Source: an uncultured Azospirillum sp.
GTDB taxonomy: Bacteria > Pseudomonadota > Alphaproteobacteria > Azospirillales > Azospirillaceae
Reading direction: 5' to 3'
NCBI RefSeq assembly: GCF_946480385.1
Contig: NZ_CAMLJP010000135.1
Coordinates: 1 to 15,205, forward strand
DNA length: 15,205 nucleotides
Shown: positions 8,750-15,205 of the stretch, in pieces
How the letters are laid out: each line of letters opens with the position of its first letter
Position numbering within the stretch: position 1 is the first letter of the stretch
The notes under the pieces: model-generated
What the model was told of the DNA's origin: nothing
Seen by the model: the letters and a program-made list of their open reading frames with translations, nothing else
Databases searched by the model: none
Position numbers and translations under genes: made by a program

Positions 8750-8774
8750 GGAACCAACCGCAGGAGAGGAAGAG

Positions 8775-9878
8775 ATGCGCACCAAACTGGCCCTTCTGGT
8801 CGCGACCGCGCTGACCATCACCGTTCCGGCCTTCACCGCCGGCACCGCCCAGGCGCAGAGCGTCCCCGCCGGCTACGACCCGTCCTATGCCAAGATCATC
8901 GAGGCGGCGAACCAGGAAGGCGCGCTCAGCATTTATTCCGCCACCGACGCGGCCGCCGTGTCGGAGCTCCTGAAGGGGTTCGAGGCGCTCTATCCCAAGA
9001 TCAAGCTGGAATACGCCGACCAGAACTCCACTGAGATGTACAACCGCTTCATCAGCGAGGCGGCGGCCAACACCGGCACCACCGACCTGATGTGGTCGTC
9101 GGCGATGGACCTGCAGATGAAGCTGGTCAACGACGGCTACGCCCAGTCCTACACCTCGCCGGAAACCAAGAACATCCCCGACTGGGCCAACTGGAAGAAC
9201 GAGGCCTTCGGCACCACCGCCGAGCCGATCGTCTTCGCCTACAACAAGCGCGTCGTCCCTGCCGCCGACGTGCCGAAGACCCACGCCGACCTCGCCAAGC
9301 TGCTCGCTGAGAAGCCCGACGCCTACAAGGGCAAGGTCACCTCCTATGATCCGGAGCGCAGCGGCGTCGGCTTCCTCTACATCACCCAGGACGTGCAGGC
9401 CAGCAAGGGCACCTGGGATCTGGTGAAGGCGATGGGGCAGACCGGGGTGAAGCTCTACACCTCCTCGGGCGCGATGATCGAGCGCCTGACGTCCGGCGAG
9501 CACACCATCGGCTACAACATGATCGGCTCCTACGTCTTCGAGCGCCAGCACAAGGACCCGGAGTCGCTGGGCGTCGTGCTGCCGTCCGACTACACCATCG
9601 TGATGTCGCGCATCGCCTTCATCCCGAAGGGCGCCAAGCACCCGAACGCCGCCAAGCTGTTCCTCGACTATCTGCTGTCGAAGGACGGCCAGCAGGCGAT
9701 GCAGGCCCGCTACATGGGCTCGATCCGCCCCGATCTGGCCGCGTCCAACCCGACCGCCGGCGTCCCGGAAAGCACGCTGCGCCCGATCCATGTCGGCCCG
9801 GAACTGCTGACCTACCTGGATCAGGTGAAGCGCCTGAAGTTCCTGAAGGATTGGCAGAAGGCCCTGCAGGGGAAGTGA
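8775..9878 (+). CDS. ABC importer periplasmic substrate-binding protein (ferric/AfuA-like family)
   Basis: 367 residues with a clear Sec signal peptide: basic MRTK, a hydrophobic core (LALLVATALTITVPAF) and a cleavage site after AQA at about residue 27. The mature part is a family-1-type binding protein of the iron(III)/AfuA/2-aminoethylphosphonate class (LSIYSATDAAAVSELLKGFEALYPKIKLEY near the N-terminus, then MYNRFISEAA and DLMWSSAMDLQMKLV). I do not see the adjacent Tyr-Tyr pair that binds ferric iron in FbpA/HitA, so an organic or phosphorylated ligand is at least as likely. A strong purine-rich ribosome-binding site (AGGAGAGGAAGAG) precedes ATG at 8775. It is the first gene of the importer operon and divergent from the two-component system. 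Repeat copy C follows 20 bp after its stop. Confidence 0.88.
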   Translation: MRTKLALLVATALTITVPAFTAGTAQAQSVPAGYDPSYAKIIEAANQEGALSIYSATDAAAVSELLKGFEALYPKIKLEYADQNSTEMYNRFISEAAANTGTTDLMWSSAMDLQMKLVNDGYAQSYTSPETKNIPDWANWKNEAFGTTAEPIVFAYNKRVVPAADVPKTHADLAKLLAEKPDAYKGKVTSYDPERSGVGFLYITQDVQASKGTWDLVKAMGQTGVKLYTSSGAMIERLTSGEHTIGYNMIGSYVFERQHKDPESLGVVLPSDYTIVMSRIAFIPKGAKHPNAAKLFLDYLLSKDGQQAMQARYMGSIRPDLAASNPTAGVPESTLRPIHVGPELLTYLDQVKRLKFLKDWQKALQGK

Positions 9879-9898
9879 TTTAGTCAGACCGAAAATCA

Positions 9899-10052
9899 CC
9901 CTCTCCCGCCCCGGGAGAGGGAAGGGGCCCGCCGAAGGCGGGAAGGGTGAGGGGTGATCCAAGGAACCGGGCGGTTCCTGATCCTTGCCTCACCCCTCAC
10001 CCTCCCCGCGCCTTTGGCGCGGGTCCCCTCCCTCTCCCGGGGCGGGAGAGGG
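9899..10052. repeat. Palindromic intergenic element, copy C (154 bp), inside the importer operon
   Basis: Third full copy. The terminal 23-mers (9899-9921 and 10030-10052) are exact reverse complements and identical to those of copy A. The left hairpin is CCCGCC-gaa-GGCGGG (9928-9942), the central one GGAACC-gggc-GGTTCC (9963-9978) and the right one CCCGCGCC-ttt-GGCGCGGG (10005-10023). It lies between the binding-protein stop (9878) and the permease start (10079). In this position it can act like REP sequences between cistrons, protecting the upstream message and lowering downstream expression; that role is inference. Confidence 0.93.
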
Positions 10053-10078
10053 AAGATTTGCGCCAAAAGGAATCCCCC

Positions 10079-11746
10079 ATGAACCGCGCGACGCGCATCG
10101 CGGTGATCGTCGCCATGGCGATTGCCGTGCTGGCCCCGATCGGGCTGGTCGTCTACCAGAGCTTCCTCGACGGGCCGTTCTTCCAGCCCAAGATCTCCTT
10201 CACGCTCAGCGCCTACGAGTTCGTTCTGGACGACGAGGATTTCTTCGACGCCCTCTACAACTCGTGCATCATCGCCTTCGGTATGACCGCCATCGCGGTG
10301 CCGGTCGGCGCGCTGCTGGCCTTCCTGATGACCCGAACCGATTTGCCGGGCCGCCGCTGGATCGAGCCGGTGATCCTGGTGCCGATGTTTGTCTCATCGG
10401 TGGTGCTGGCCTTCGGCTTCGTGGTCAGCCTCGGCCCGGCCGGCTTCGTCACGCTGTGGTTCAAGGGCGTCTTCGGCTACGTCCCCTGGTATCTCTATTC
10501 CAAGTGGATGCTGATCGTCATCGCCGGCCTGACCCACGTCCCGCACATCTTCCTCTACACCTCGTCGGCGCTGCGCAGCCTGGGCTCCGACGTCGAGGAA
10601 GCGGCACGGATGACCGGCGCCGGCCCGTTGCGCACGGCGATGACCGTCAGCCTGCCGATGGTGATGCCGAACATCCTCTATTCGGCGGTGCTGGTCTTCT
10701 TCCTGGGCTTCGAGCTGTTCGGCCTGCCGCTGGTGCTGGGCGACCCGGAAGGCATCCTGGTTCTCGCGACATACCTCTACAAGCTGACCAACAAGCTCGG
10801 CACGCCGTCCTACCAGCTGATGGCGGTGGTCGTGGTGGCGATCATCTGCATCGCCCTGCCGCTGGTCGCCTTGCAGCGCTTCCTGCTGCGCGCCGCCAAC
10901 CGCTACGTATCGGTGAAGGGCAAGGCGGCGGCGCAGAAGCCGGTGTCGATCGGCGTCTGGCGCTGGCCGGCGGTGGCGATGATCACGGCGTGGCTGTTGT
11001 TTACCGTCGTTGTGCCGCTGAGCGGCCTGGTGCTCCGCGCCTTCGTGTCGAGCTGGGGCGAGGGCGTCAACCTGCTGGACGTGCTGACGCTGGCCCATTT
11101 CCGCGAGCTGATGGAGTTCCCCAACCTGACCCGCGGCATCGTCAACACGCTGCTGATCGCCTCGGTCGGCGGAGCGCTGTCGGTCGGCGTCTACACCGTC
11201 CTCAACCTCGCCGCCCACCGCTGGCCCTCGGGCTGGACCCGGCTGATGGACTATCTGGTGCTGCTGCCGCGCGCCATGCCGGGTCTGGTCGCCGGTCTGG
11301 CGATCTTCTGGGTCTTCCTGTTCACGCCCTTCTTGGCCCCGCTGCGCCAGACGATGATCGCCATCTGGGTCGCCTACACGCTGGTCTGGCTCGCCTACGG
11401 CATGCGTCTGGTCAGCGGCGCCCTGCTGCAGATCGGCCCCGAGCTGGAGGAAGCCGGCCGCATCGTCGGCGCCAGCCCGGGCCGGGTGTCGCGCGACCTG
11501 ACGATCCCGCTGATCAAGGTCGGCCTGTTCTCCAGCTGGCTGCTGATCTTCGTCACCTTCATGCGCGAATACTCGACCGGCGTCTATCTGCTGGCCCCCG
11601 GCACCGAAGTGATCGGCTCGCTGCTGGTCTCGCTGTGGGGCACCGGCGCCGTCGATCTCGTCACCGCGCTGTCCACCATCAACATCGCGATGATCGGCGG
11701 CGGCCTGCTGCTGATGTCGCTCTTCGGGAAACGCTCCCATGGCTAA
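10079..11746 (+). CDS. ABC importer permease with two fused transmembrane domains (FbpB-like)
   Basis: 555 residues; a duplicated BPD_transp_1-type permease that alone forms the transmembrane channel. Many hydrophobic helices are seen, with two cytoplasmic EAA loops that dock the ATPase: EEAARMTGAGPL (173-184, continuing to about 197) and EEAGRIVGASPG (457-468, continuing to about 479), one per half. The hydrophilic joint (about 305-325, SVKGKAAAQKPVS) separates the halves. ATG at 10079 is chosen for the AAAAGG ribosome-binding site 8 nt upstream and because the first helix starts right after it; the longer frame from 9947 runs through repeat copy C and is not credible. The stop overlaps the ATPase start by 8 bp (ATGGCTAA). 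Confidence 0.93.
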   Translation: MNRATRIAVIVAMAIAVLAPIGLVVYQSFLDGPFFQPKISFTLSAYEFVLDDEDFFDALYNSCIIAFGMTAIAVPVGALLAFLMTRTDLPGRRWIEPVILVPMFVSSVVLAFGFVVSLGPAGFVTLWFKGVFGYVPWYLYSKWMLIVIAGLTHVPHIFLYTSSALRSLGSDVEEAARMTGAGPLRTAMTVSLPMVMPNILYSAVLVFFLGFELFGLPLVLGDPEGILVLATYLYKLTNKLGTPSYQLMAVVVVAIICIALPLVALQRFLLRAANRYVSVKGKAAAQKPVSIGVWRWPAVAMITAWLLFTVVVPLSGLVLRAFVSSWGEGVNLLDVLTLAHFRELMEFPNLTRGIVNTLLIASVGGALSVGVYTVLNLAAHRWPSGWTRLMDYLVLLPRAMPGLVAGLAIFWVFLFTPFLAPLRQTMIAIWVAYTLVWLAYGMRLVSGALLQIGPELEEAGRIVGASPGRVSRDLTIPLIKVGLFSSWLLIFVTFMREYSTGVYLLAPGTEVIGSLLVSLWGTGAVDLVTALSTINIAMIGGGLLLMSLFGKRSHG

Positions 11747-12791
11747 GCTCATCATCGACGACCTGCACCTGTCCTACGGCAGCACCGAGATCCTGAAGGG
11801 CATCACCGCCACCTTCGCCCAGGGCGAGATCGTCGCCCTGCTCGGCCGGTCGGGCAGCGGCAAGACCACGCTGCTGCGCTCCATCGCCGGGCTGGAGGAG
11901 CCGAAGAAGGGCGTCATCTCCATCGGCGACCAGCCGGTGTTCGACGCCGCCGCCGGCCTGAACGTGCCGTCGGAAAAGCGCGGCCTCGGTCTGGTCTTCC
12001 AGTCCTACGCGCTGTGGCCGCACAAGACGGTCTTCGAGAACGTCGCCTACGGGCTGCGCCTGCGCAACGTGCCGAAGGCGGAGCTTCAGCAGCGCGTCGC
12101 CACCGTGCTGGACGGCGTCGGTCTGGGCCATCTCGGCGACCGTTACCCGCACCAGATGTCGGGCGGCCAGCAGCAGCGCGTCGCCCTTGCCCGCGCGCTG
12201 GTCTACAACCCGCCGGTTATCCTGCTCGACGAGCCGCTGTCGAACCTCGACGCCAAGCTGCGCGAGGAGGCCCGCATCTGGATCCGCAGCCTGATCAAGC
12301 GGATGAACCTGACCGCCGTCTTCGTCACCCACGACCAGGTGGAGGCGATGGCGATCGCCGACCGCATCGTCCTGCTCGACGGCGGCCGCATCGTCCAGGC
12401 CGGCACCCCCGAACAGCTCTACACCGAGCCGGTCAGCCTGTTCGCCTCGGAGTTCATGGGCGTCAACAACCAGATCCTGAGCCGCGTGCAGGACAAGCGC
12501 GGCGGCTACGCCCGCATCGACCTGTCCGGCATTCCCCTGTGGGGCAAGGACCGCGCTGGCAAGTCCGTGTCGGACGAGGCGACCGGCGTCATCCGCCTGG
12601 AACAGGTCGAGGTGGTGGACGGGGAAGGCGAGAACTGCGTTCCGGCGGAGCTGGAGACCTCGGTCTATCTCGGCAGCCACTGGGAGCATGTCTTCCGCTG
12701 CGGCGACCAGACGCTGCGCGCCTTCGGCCGTCCCCTGGCCGCCGGCACCCATTGGCTGCACCTGCCGCCGGAACAGCTCTGGGTGTTTTGA
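11739..12791 (+). CDS. ABC importer ATPase (FbpC/PotA-like) with C-terminal TOBE domain
   Basis: 350 residues. Nucleotide-binding domain: Walker A GRSGSGKT (36-43), Q-loop Gln88 (VFQSYALWPH), ABC signature SGGQQQR (141-147), Walker B VILLDEP (Asp164, Glu165), D-loop SNLDAKLR and H-loop His198 (VFVTHDQ). The C-terminal ~110 residues, from about 240, resemble the TOBE_2 domain of MalK/PotA/FbpC-type importer ATPases, ending THWLHLPPEQLWVF. It powers uptake through the upstream fused permease, with which it overlaps by 8 bp. Length and layout are normal for the class. It is the last gene of the operon; repeat copy D follows 27 bp after the stop and separates it from the convergent phosphoesterase gene. 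Confidence 0.94.
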   Translation: MAKLIIDDLHLSYGSTEILKGITATFAQGEIVALLGRSGSGKTTLLRSIAGLEEPKKGVISIGDQPVFDAAAGLNVPSEKRGLGLVFQSYALWPHKTVFENVAYGLRLRNVPKAELQQRVATVLDGVGLGHLGDRYPHQMSGGQQQRVALARALVYNPPVILLDEPLSNLDAKLREEARIWIRSLIKRMNLTAVFVTHDQVEAMAIADRIVLLDGGRIVQAGTPEQLYTEPVSLFASEFMGVNNQILSRVQDKRGGYARIDLSGIPLWGKDRAGKSVSDEATGVIRLEQVEVVDGEGENCVPAELETSVYLGSHWEHVFRCGDQTLRAFGRPLAAGTHWLHLPPEQLWVF

Positions 12792-12818
12792 GGACTGTCC
12801 CTCTGCCGCACCGATTCT

Positions 12819-13030
12819 CCCTCTCCCGTCCCGGGAGAGGGAAGGGGCCCAAGCAAAGCTTGGGAAGGGTGAGGGGTAGCGCAAGAATCCCGAACCGCAT
12901 GGTTTCTTGCATTGCCCCTCACCCTCCCCGCCTTCGGCGGGTCCCCTCCCTCTCCCGGGGCTCTCAGCGGATCTTCGATCCGCCTGACGCCGTCAGCACG
13001 AACTGCGTTCGTGCGAGAGGCGGGAGAGGG
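12819..13030. repeat. Palindromic intergenic element, copy D, interrupted by a 60-bp insert
   Basis: Fourth full copy. Without its insert (12961-13020) it is 152 bp, the same as copy A. The left terminal hairpin is at 12819-12841. The left inner hairpin CCCAAGC-aaa-GCTTGGG (12848-12864) is identical to that of copy B, and the right inner hairpin is CCCGCC-ttc-GGCGGG (12927-12941). The right terminal 23-mer is split into 13 bases (12948-12960) and 10 bases (13021-13030), which rejoin to exactly the 23-mer found in copies A and C. The element lies between the convergent ATPase and phosphoesterase genes and ends 5 bp from the latter's stop. Confidence 0.93.
12961..13020. mobile_element. 60-bp cloverleaf-like insert nested in repeat copy D
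   Basis: This 60-bp block precisely interrupts the right terminal hairpin of copy D at its apex; the ends are ambiguous by one base. It is fully structured: outer stem CTCTC (12961-12965) / GAGAG (13015-13019), enclosing three hairpins in a row. These are GCGGATC-ttc-GATCCGC (12967-12983), TGAC-gcc-GTCA (12985-12995) and GCACGAAC-tgc-GTTCGTGC (12996-13014), with only one or two bases between them. Such a four-way junction is tRNA-like in outline but has no tRNA consensus. I see no other copy in this window and no target duplication. It may be a minimal non-autonomous element; mobility is inferred from the clean interruption. Confidence 0.72.
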
Positions 13031-13035
13031 CACTT

Positions 13036-13755
13036 TCACACCTCAATCAACGCATAAGGCCGCCCCGTCTCCTTCGGAATCGTCTGCGCCACATTATACA
13101 CCGGCGTCCCCCGCAGCGTTTTCCCGGTATAGCTCCCGTGATGCGCATGCCCATGCGCCACCGCCCGCACATTGTCGAAGCGGTCGATGGTCTCCGCCAG
13201 CCGCGACGAGCCCAGGAACGGGAAGATCTCCGTCGGCTCCCCCTCCACCGTCGCGGCGATGGGGGCATAGTGCAGCACGACGAACACCCGCTCGGTGTCC
13301 AGCTGCCGCAGCGCGCTTTCCAGCCGCATCGCCTCGTTCACCGCCTCGTGGACGAACTGCTTGATCGCCGGCTCGCCGAAGCTGTCGAGCATCCGGTTGC
13401 CGAAACCGCCGCCGAAGCCCTTCACCCCGGCGAAGCCCACCCCGCCGATCTCCTGCGGCGCGCCGTCCAGGAACCGCACCCCGGCCTGGGCCAGGATATG
13501 CTCGATCTCCTCCAGATGGCCGCATTCGTAATCATGATTGCCGAACACCGCGACCACCGGAATGCCGATGGAGCGCAGGGCGTCGGCCAGGATCTCCGCC
13601 TCGCGCGGCTTGCCATGGTTGGTCAGGTCGCCGCACAGAGCCAGCACGTCGGCCTTGCCGGCGATCTCCTGGAACAGCTCGCGATAGGGATACTGCGTGG
13701 TCTCGCCGACATGGATGTCGCCGATGGCGGCGACGGTCAGTCTGCGCTCATCCAT
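13036..13755 (-). CDS. Calcineurin-like metallophosphoesterase
   Basis: 239 residues, cytoplasmic, with the complete two-metal phosphoesterase signature. Asp13 and His15 (IGDIHVG), Asp43 (CGDLTNHG), Asn73-His74-Asp75 (FGNHDYE), His162 (VLHYAPI) and His201/His203 (AHGHAHHG). It should hydrolyse a phosphomono- or diester; the substrate is not predictable, and class-III-type cyclic-nucleotide phosphodiesterases and Icc-like enzymes share this layout. A glycine-rich loop, KGFGGGFGN (112-120), precedes a helical cap. ATG at 13755 has AAGGAGA 7 nt upstream. The start overlaps the stop of the nucleotidyltransferase-like gene by 8 bp (ATGGATGA), so the two are coupled and may act on the same molecule in opposite directions (inference). 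Confidence 0.88.
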   Translation of the reverse strand: MDERRLTVAAIGDIHVGETTQYPYRELFQEIAGKADVLALCGDLTNHGKPREAEILADALRSIGIPVVAVFGNHDYECGHLEEIEHILAQAGVRFLDGAPQEIGGVGFAGVKGFGGGFGNRMLDSFGEPAIKQFVHEAVNEAMRLESALRQLDTERVFVVLHYAPIAATVEGEPTEIFPFLGSSRLAETIDRFDNVRAVAHGHAHHGSYTGKTLRGTPVYNVAQTIPKETGRPYALIEV

Positions 13756-14533
13756 TGCTGGTCTCCTTGAAATTCTCCTTCGTGCCCTCCTCCCCGACCA
13801 CGTCGGCGAAGCCCCACTGGGTGACGTCGATCAGGTAATCCTCGCGCGAGAACAGCCGGCCCCGGCAGATGCGGGTCTGGGCGACCGGCAGCTTGGCGCG
13901 CTCCTGCATCCGTTCCAGCAGCTCCGCCACCAGCCAGTCGGGGATGCGGTCGCGCTCGGTCGGATAGATGAACCGGAAGTTCAGGAGGTGGATCAGCAGC
14001 ACTTCCCAATACTGCTCCATATGGGCGAGCAGCCGTTTCCAGTCGATCTTGTCATGCTGTTTCAAAATCATGTGGACCACGTCCGGCCCGTCATACTTGT
14101 GGCGCATCTGGACGAAGGATTTGGAGAAGATCATCTCCGTCGGCGCCACCAGCCGCACGTCGGCGCCGCAGATCACCGCGCGATGCTCCTCCTTGAACCA
14201 GCGGTCGTTGACCGGGTTGATGGCGACGGCGGAATTGAAGATGACGTCGAAAAACAGCTCGCCATGCTTGACCTTGCCGATCCAGCGTTCGTCCTCGATC
14301 TCCGTTTCGAAGCCATGGTCCTGGAAATGGGAGAGGATGCGCGGGAAATCGCCGCCGCAACAGAAGACGTCGATGTCCTTGGTCGGCCGGTTGATCCCGG
14401 TATAGGCGCTGACCGCGTACGTCCCGCCCAGCAGGAACGGGATGCCCGACTGGGTCAGCAGCTTCAGGCTTTCGCTATAGAAGGCCTCTGCCTCCGCGGT
14501 GACGGTGGCGCTGCCCTCACGGAGTTCGCTCAT
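13748..14533 (-). CDS. Nucleotidyltransferase-fold protein (pol-beta/MNT superfamily), function unknown
   Basis: 261 residues. The N-terminal half carries the pol-beta-type nucleotidyltransferase signature: LLGGTYAVSAYTG (Gly36-Gly37), Asp53 and Asp55 in TKDIDVF, and a third carboxylate, Asp96, in LFFDVIF. A later PTEMIFSKSFVQ...YDGPDVVHM stretch (131-155) is typical of antibiotic/toxin-type nucleotidyltransferases and AbiEii-like proteins. The active site thus looks intact, and the protein could transfer a nucleotide to a small molecule, protein or RNA. The C-terminal ~100 residues (from about 160) are helical and aromatic-rich and I do not recognise them. ATG at 14533 has GGGGGAG 6 nt upstream; the longer frame to 14767 runs into AT-rich non-coding sequence. 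It is coupled to the downstream phosphoesterase gene. Confidence 0.78.
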   Translation of the reverse strand: MSELREGSATVTAEAEAFYSESLKLLTQSGIPFLLGGTYAVSAYTGINRPTKDIDVFCCGGDFPRILSHFQDHGFETEIEDERWIGKVKHGELFFDVIFNSAVAINPVNDRWFKEEHRAVICGADVRLVAPTEMIFSKSFVQMRHKYDGPDVVHMILKQHDKIDWKRLLAHMEQYWEVLLIHLLNFRFIYPTERDRIPDWLVAELLERMQERAKLPVAQTRICRGRLFSREDYLIDVTQWGFADVVGEEGTKENFKETSNG

Positions 14534-14804
14534 GGACCACTCCCCCTGATGCGCCGGAACGGGCACGTTGCCCCGGTACAACAGGGCAGGGCGGGGAGTG
14601 TTGCGGGGGGCTGCGGTCGAGATACCGCTTCGGCGGACCCGGATCGGAAAGAAGTGCGAGCCTCCAATATACGGCGGAATGATGGTCTTCGGCGGCTGCT
14701 TGTAAGAACGTCTGATTTTGTAGTTTGGGAACGAACAAAGTATGCGCTGGCACATCTTCTGAATCATTTACAACGGCGACAAAATAAATGCTAAAACATC
14801 GGTA
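14534..14804. other. Intergenic region with a composition boundary
   Basis: 271 bp between two minus-strand genes. Its left part (to about 14660) is GC-rich like the rest of the window and holds a small GCGGT-cgagat-ACCGC inverted repeat near 14613-14628. From about 14690 it becomes AT-rich and stays so to the window end. It should contain the promoter of the nucleotidyltransferase/phosphoesterase pair on the minus strand, but I see no convincing -35/-10 pair. No terminator hairpin with a T-tract is visible after the stop at 14805. Confidence 0.45.
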
Positions 14805-15205
14805 TCAATTATCTAGATCTCTAACAAATACATTAACATCAACTCGCCTCACAACCCCCAATTCAGAAAAGTCATCTGCGTATTGATAATATTTCATATC
14901 ATAATATGATATGACGGGAGATTTGCTGTCAATTTCTTCATACTCCTCTAGGTTCAAATTCATCGATTTAATCAGATTGCCGATATCGTCAATGCTTCGT
15001 TTGATTAAATTGTATTGCCTATATTCATCAAAATGCTCTTCTAGATCTTTTTCCCAGTGAATAATAATCTCGTCCATCAAGTCGAAGATGGTCTCGTTAT
15101 CGCGCACCGGCTTGTTTAAAATAATCTGAATTTCGTTATCCAGAAAGCTAAGAGCCTCTCTGATTGGGTTTGTCGGGTCAAGGCCGGATGGGCCTTTTCT
15201 GCTCC
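14805..15205 (-). CDS. Unrecognised AT-rich protein, partial (N-terminus beyond window)
   Basis: The frame ends with TGA at 14805 and is open to the window edge, giving 133 visible residues. A GTG at 15107 could start a 100-residue protein, but the reading continues upstream through protein-like sequence (GLDPTNPIREALSFLDNE, IQIILNKPVRDNET), so the gene very probably starts outside. The visible part is acidic and mostly helical-looking (MDEIIIHWEKDLEEHFDEYRQYN, residues around 43-65 of the visible part), with aromatic YYDMKYYQYADDF later and a short C-terminal strand-like VVRRVDVNVFVRDLDN. Codon use is A/T-rich (AAT, TTA, ATA, GAA), unlike every other gene here, indicating recent horizontal acquisition. 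I do not recognise a family. Confidence 0.72.
   Translation of the reverse strand, partial: SRKGPSGLDPTNPIREALSFLDNEIQIILNKPVRDNETIFDLMDEIIIHWEKDLEEHFDEYRQYNLIKRSIDDIGNLIKSMNLNLEEYEEIDSKSPVISYYDMKYYQYADDFSELGVVRRVDVNVFVRDLDN

Noticed and set aside
9947..10078. Longer permease start inside repeat copy C
   Set aside because: The added residues are a translation of the repeat; ATG at 10079 has a proper ribosome-binding site and is followed by the first transmembrane helix.
8775..12791. Firm assignment of the importer as a ferric iron transporter (fbpABC)
   Set aside because: The fold and gene layout fit, but the binding protein shows no adjacent Tyr-Tyr pair typical of FbpA/HitA, and relatives carry sugar phosphates or phosphonates.
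12961..13020. tRNA or tRNA fragment
   Set aside because: The fold has three hairpins and an outer stem, but there is no 7-bp acceptor stem, no T-loop consensus GGTTCGANNCC, no CCA and only 60 bases.
13036..14533. MntA-HepT type toxin-antitoxin system
   Set aside because: The partner of the nucleotidyltransferase-like protein is a metallophosphoesterase, not a HepT/HEPN protein, and the transferase is much longer than MntA.
14805..15107. GTG at 15107 as start of a complete 100-residue protein
   Set aside because: The frame remains open to the window edge and the upstream part has the same protein-like, AT-rich codon character, so the gene is more likely truncated by the window.

Overview
The window is very GC-rich, with strong G/C third-position bias, overlapping start/stop codons and long antisense shadow frames. 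Together with the gene families and the palindromic intergenic repeats, this suggests an Azospirillum-like alphaproteobacterium (Rhodospirillales). That placement is inferred from style and families; no marker gene is present. The last ~500 bp is clearly AT-richer and looks foreign.

Layout, left to right. (1) Minus strand: the N-terminal part of an extensin-like family protein, preceded in the same operon by a GFA/CENP-V-type zinc protein. (2) Plus strand: a three-gene operon for a PaoABC (YagTSR)-type molybdenum aldehyde oxidoreductase, with the genes joined by ATGA overlaps. (3) Minus strand: a nicotinamidase (pncA) and, upstream of it, a 48-residue single-span membrane protein that falls below usual gene-calling cutoffs. 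(4) Minus strand: an OmpR-family response regulator and a TctE-like histidine kinase, overlapping by ATGA. They are divergent from (5), a plus-strand ABC importer of the ferric/AfuABC-like class: binding protein, fused double permease, ATPase. The two-component pair probably senses the importer's substrate and controls it. (6) Minus strand: a nucleotidyltransferase-fold protein and a calcineurin-like metallophosphoesterase overlapping by 8 bp. (7) An AT-rich, unrecognised partial gene running off the right edge on the minus strand.

The most distinctive non-coding feature is a family of ~150 bp palindromic elements: four full copies (967-1118, 5046-5195, 9899-10052, 12819-13030) and one solo terminal hairpin (5913-5936). 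Each full copy has inverted terminal ~23-mers that are themselves hairpins, two inner hairpins whose arms differ between copies in a compensatory way, and a central hairpin. Copies fill one divergent gap, two convergent gaps, and the gap between the binding-protein and permease genes. The fourth copy carries an exact 60-bp insertion at the apex of its right terminal hairpin. That insert folds on paper into a cloverleaf (outer stem plus three hairpins), so it looks like one small element nested inside another. This nested element and the nucleotidyltransferase/phosphoesterase pair are the best candidates for something undescribed.
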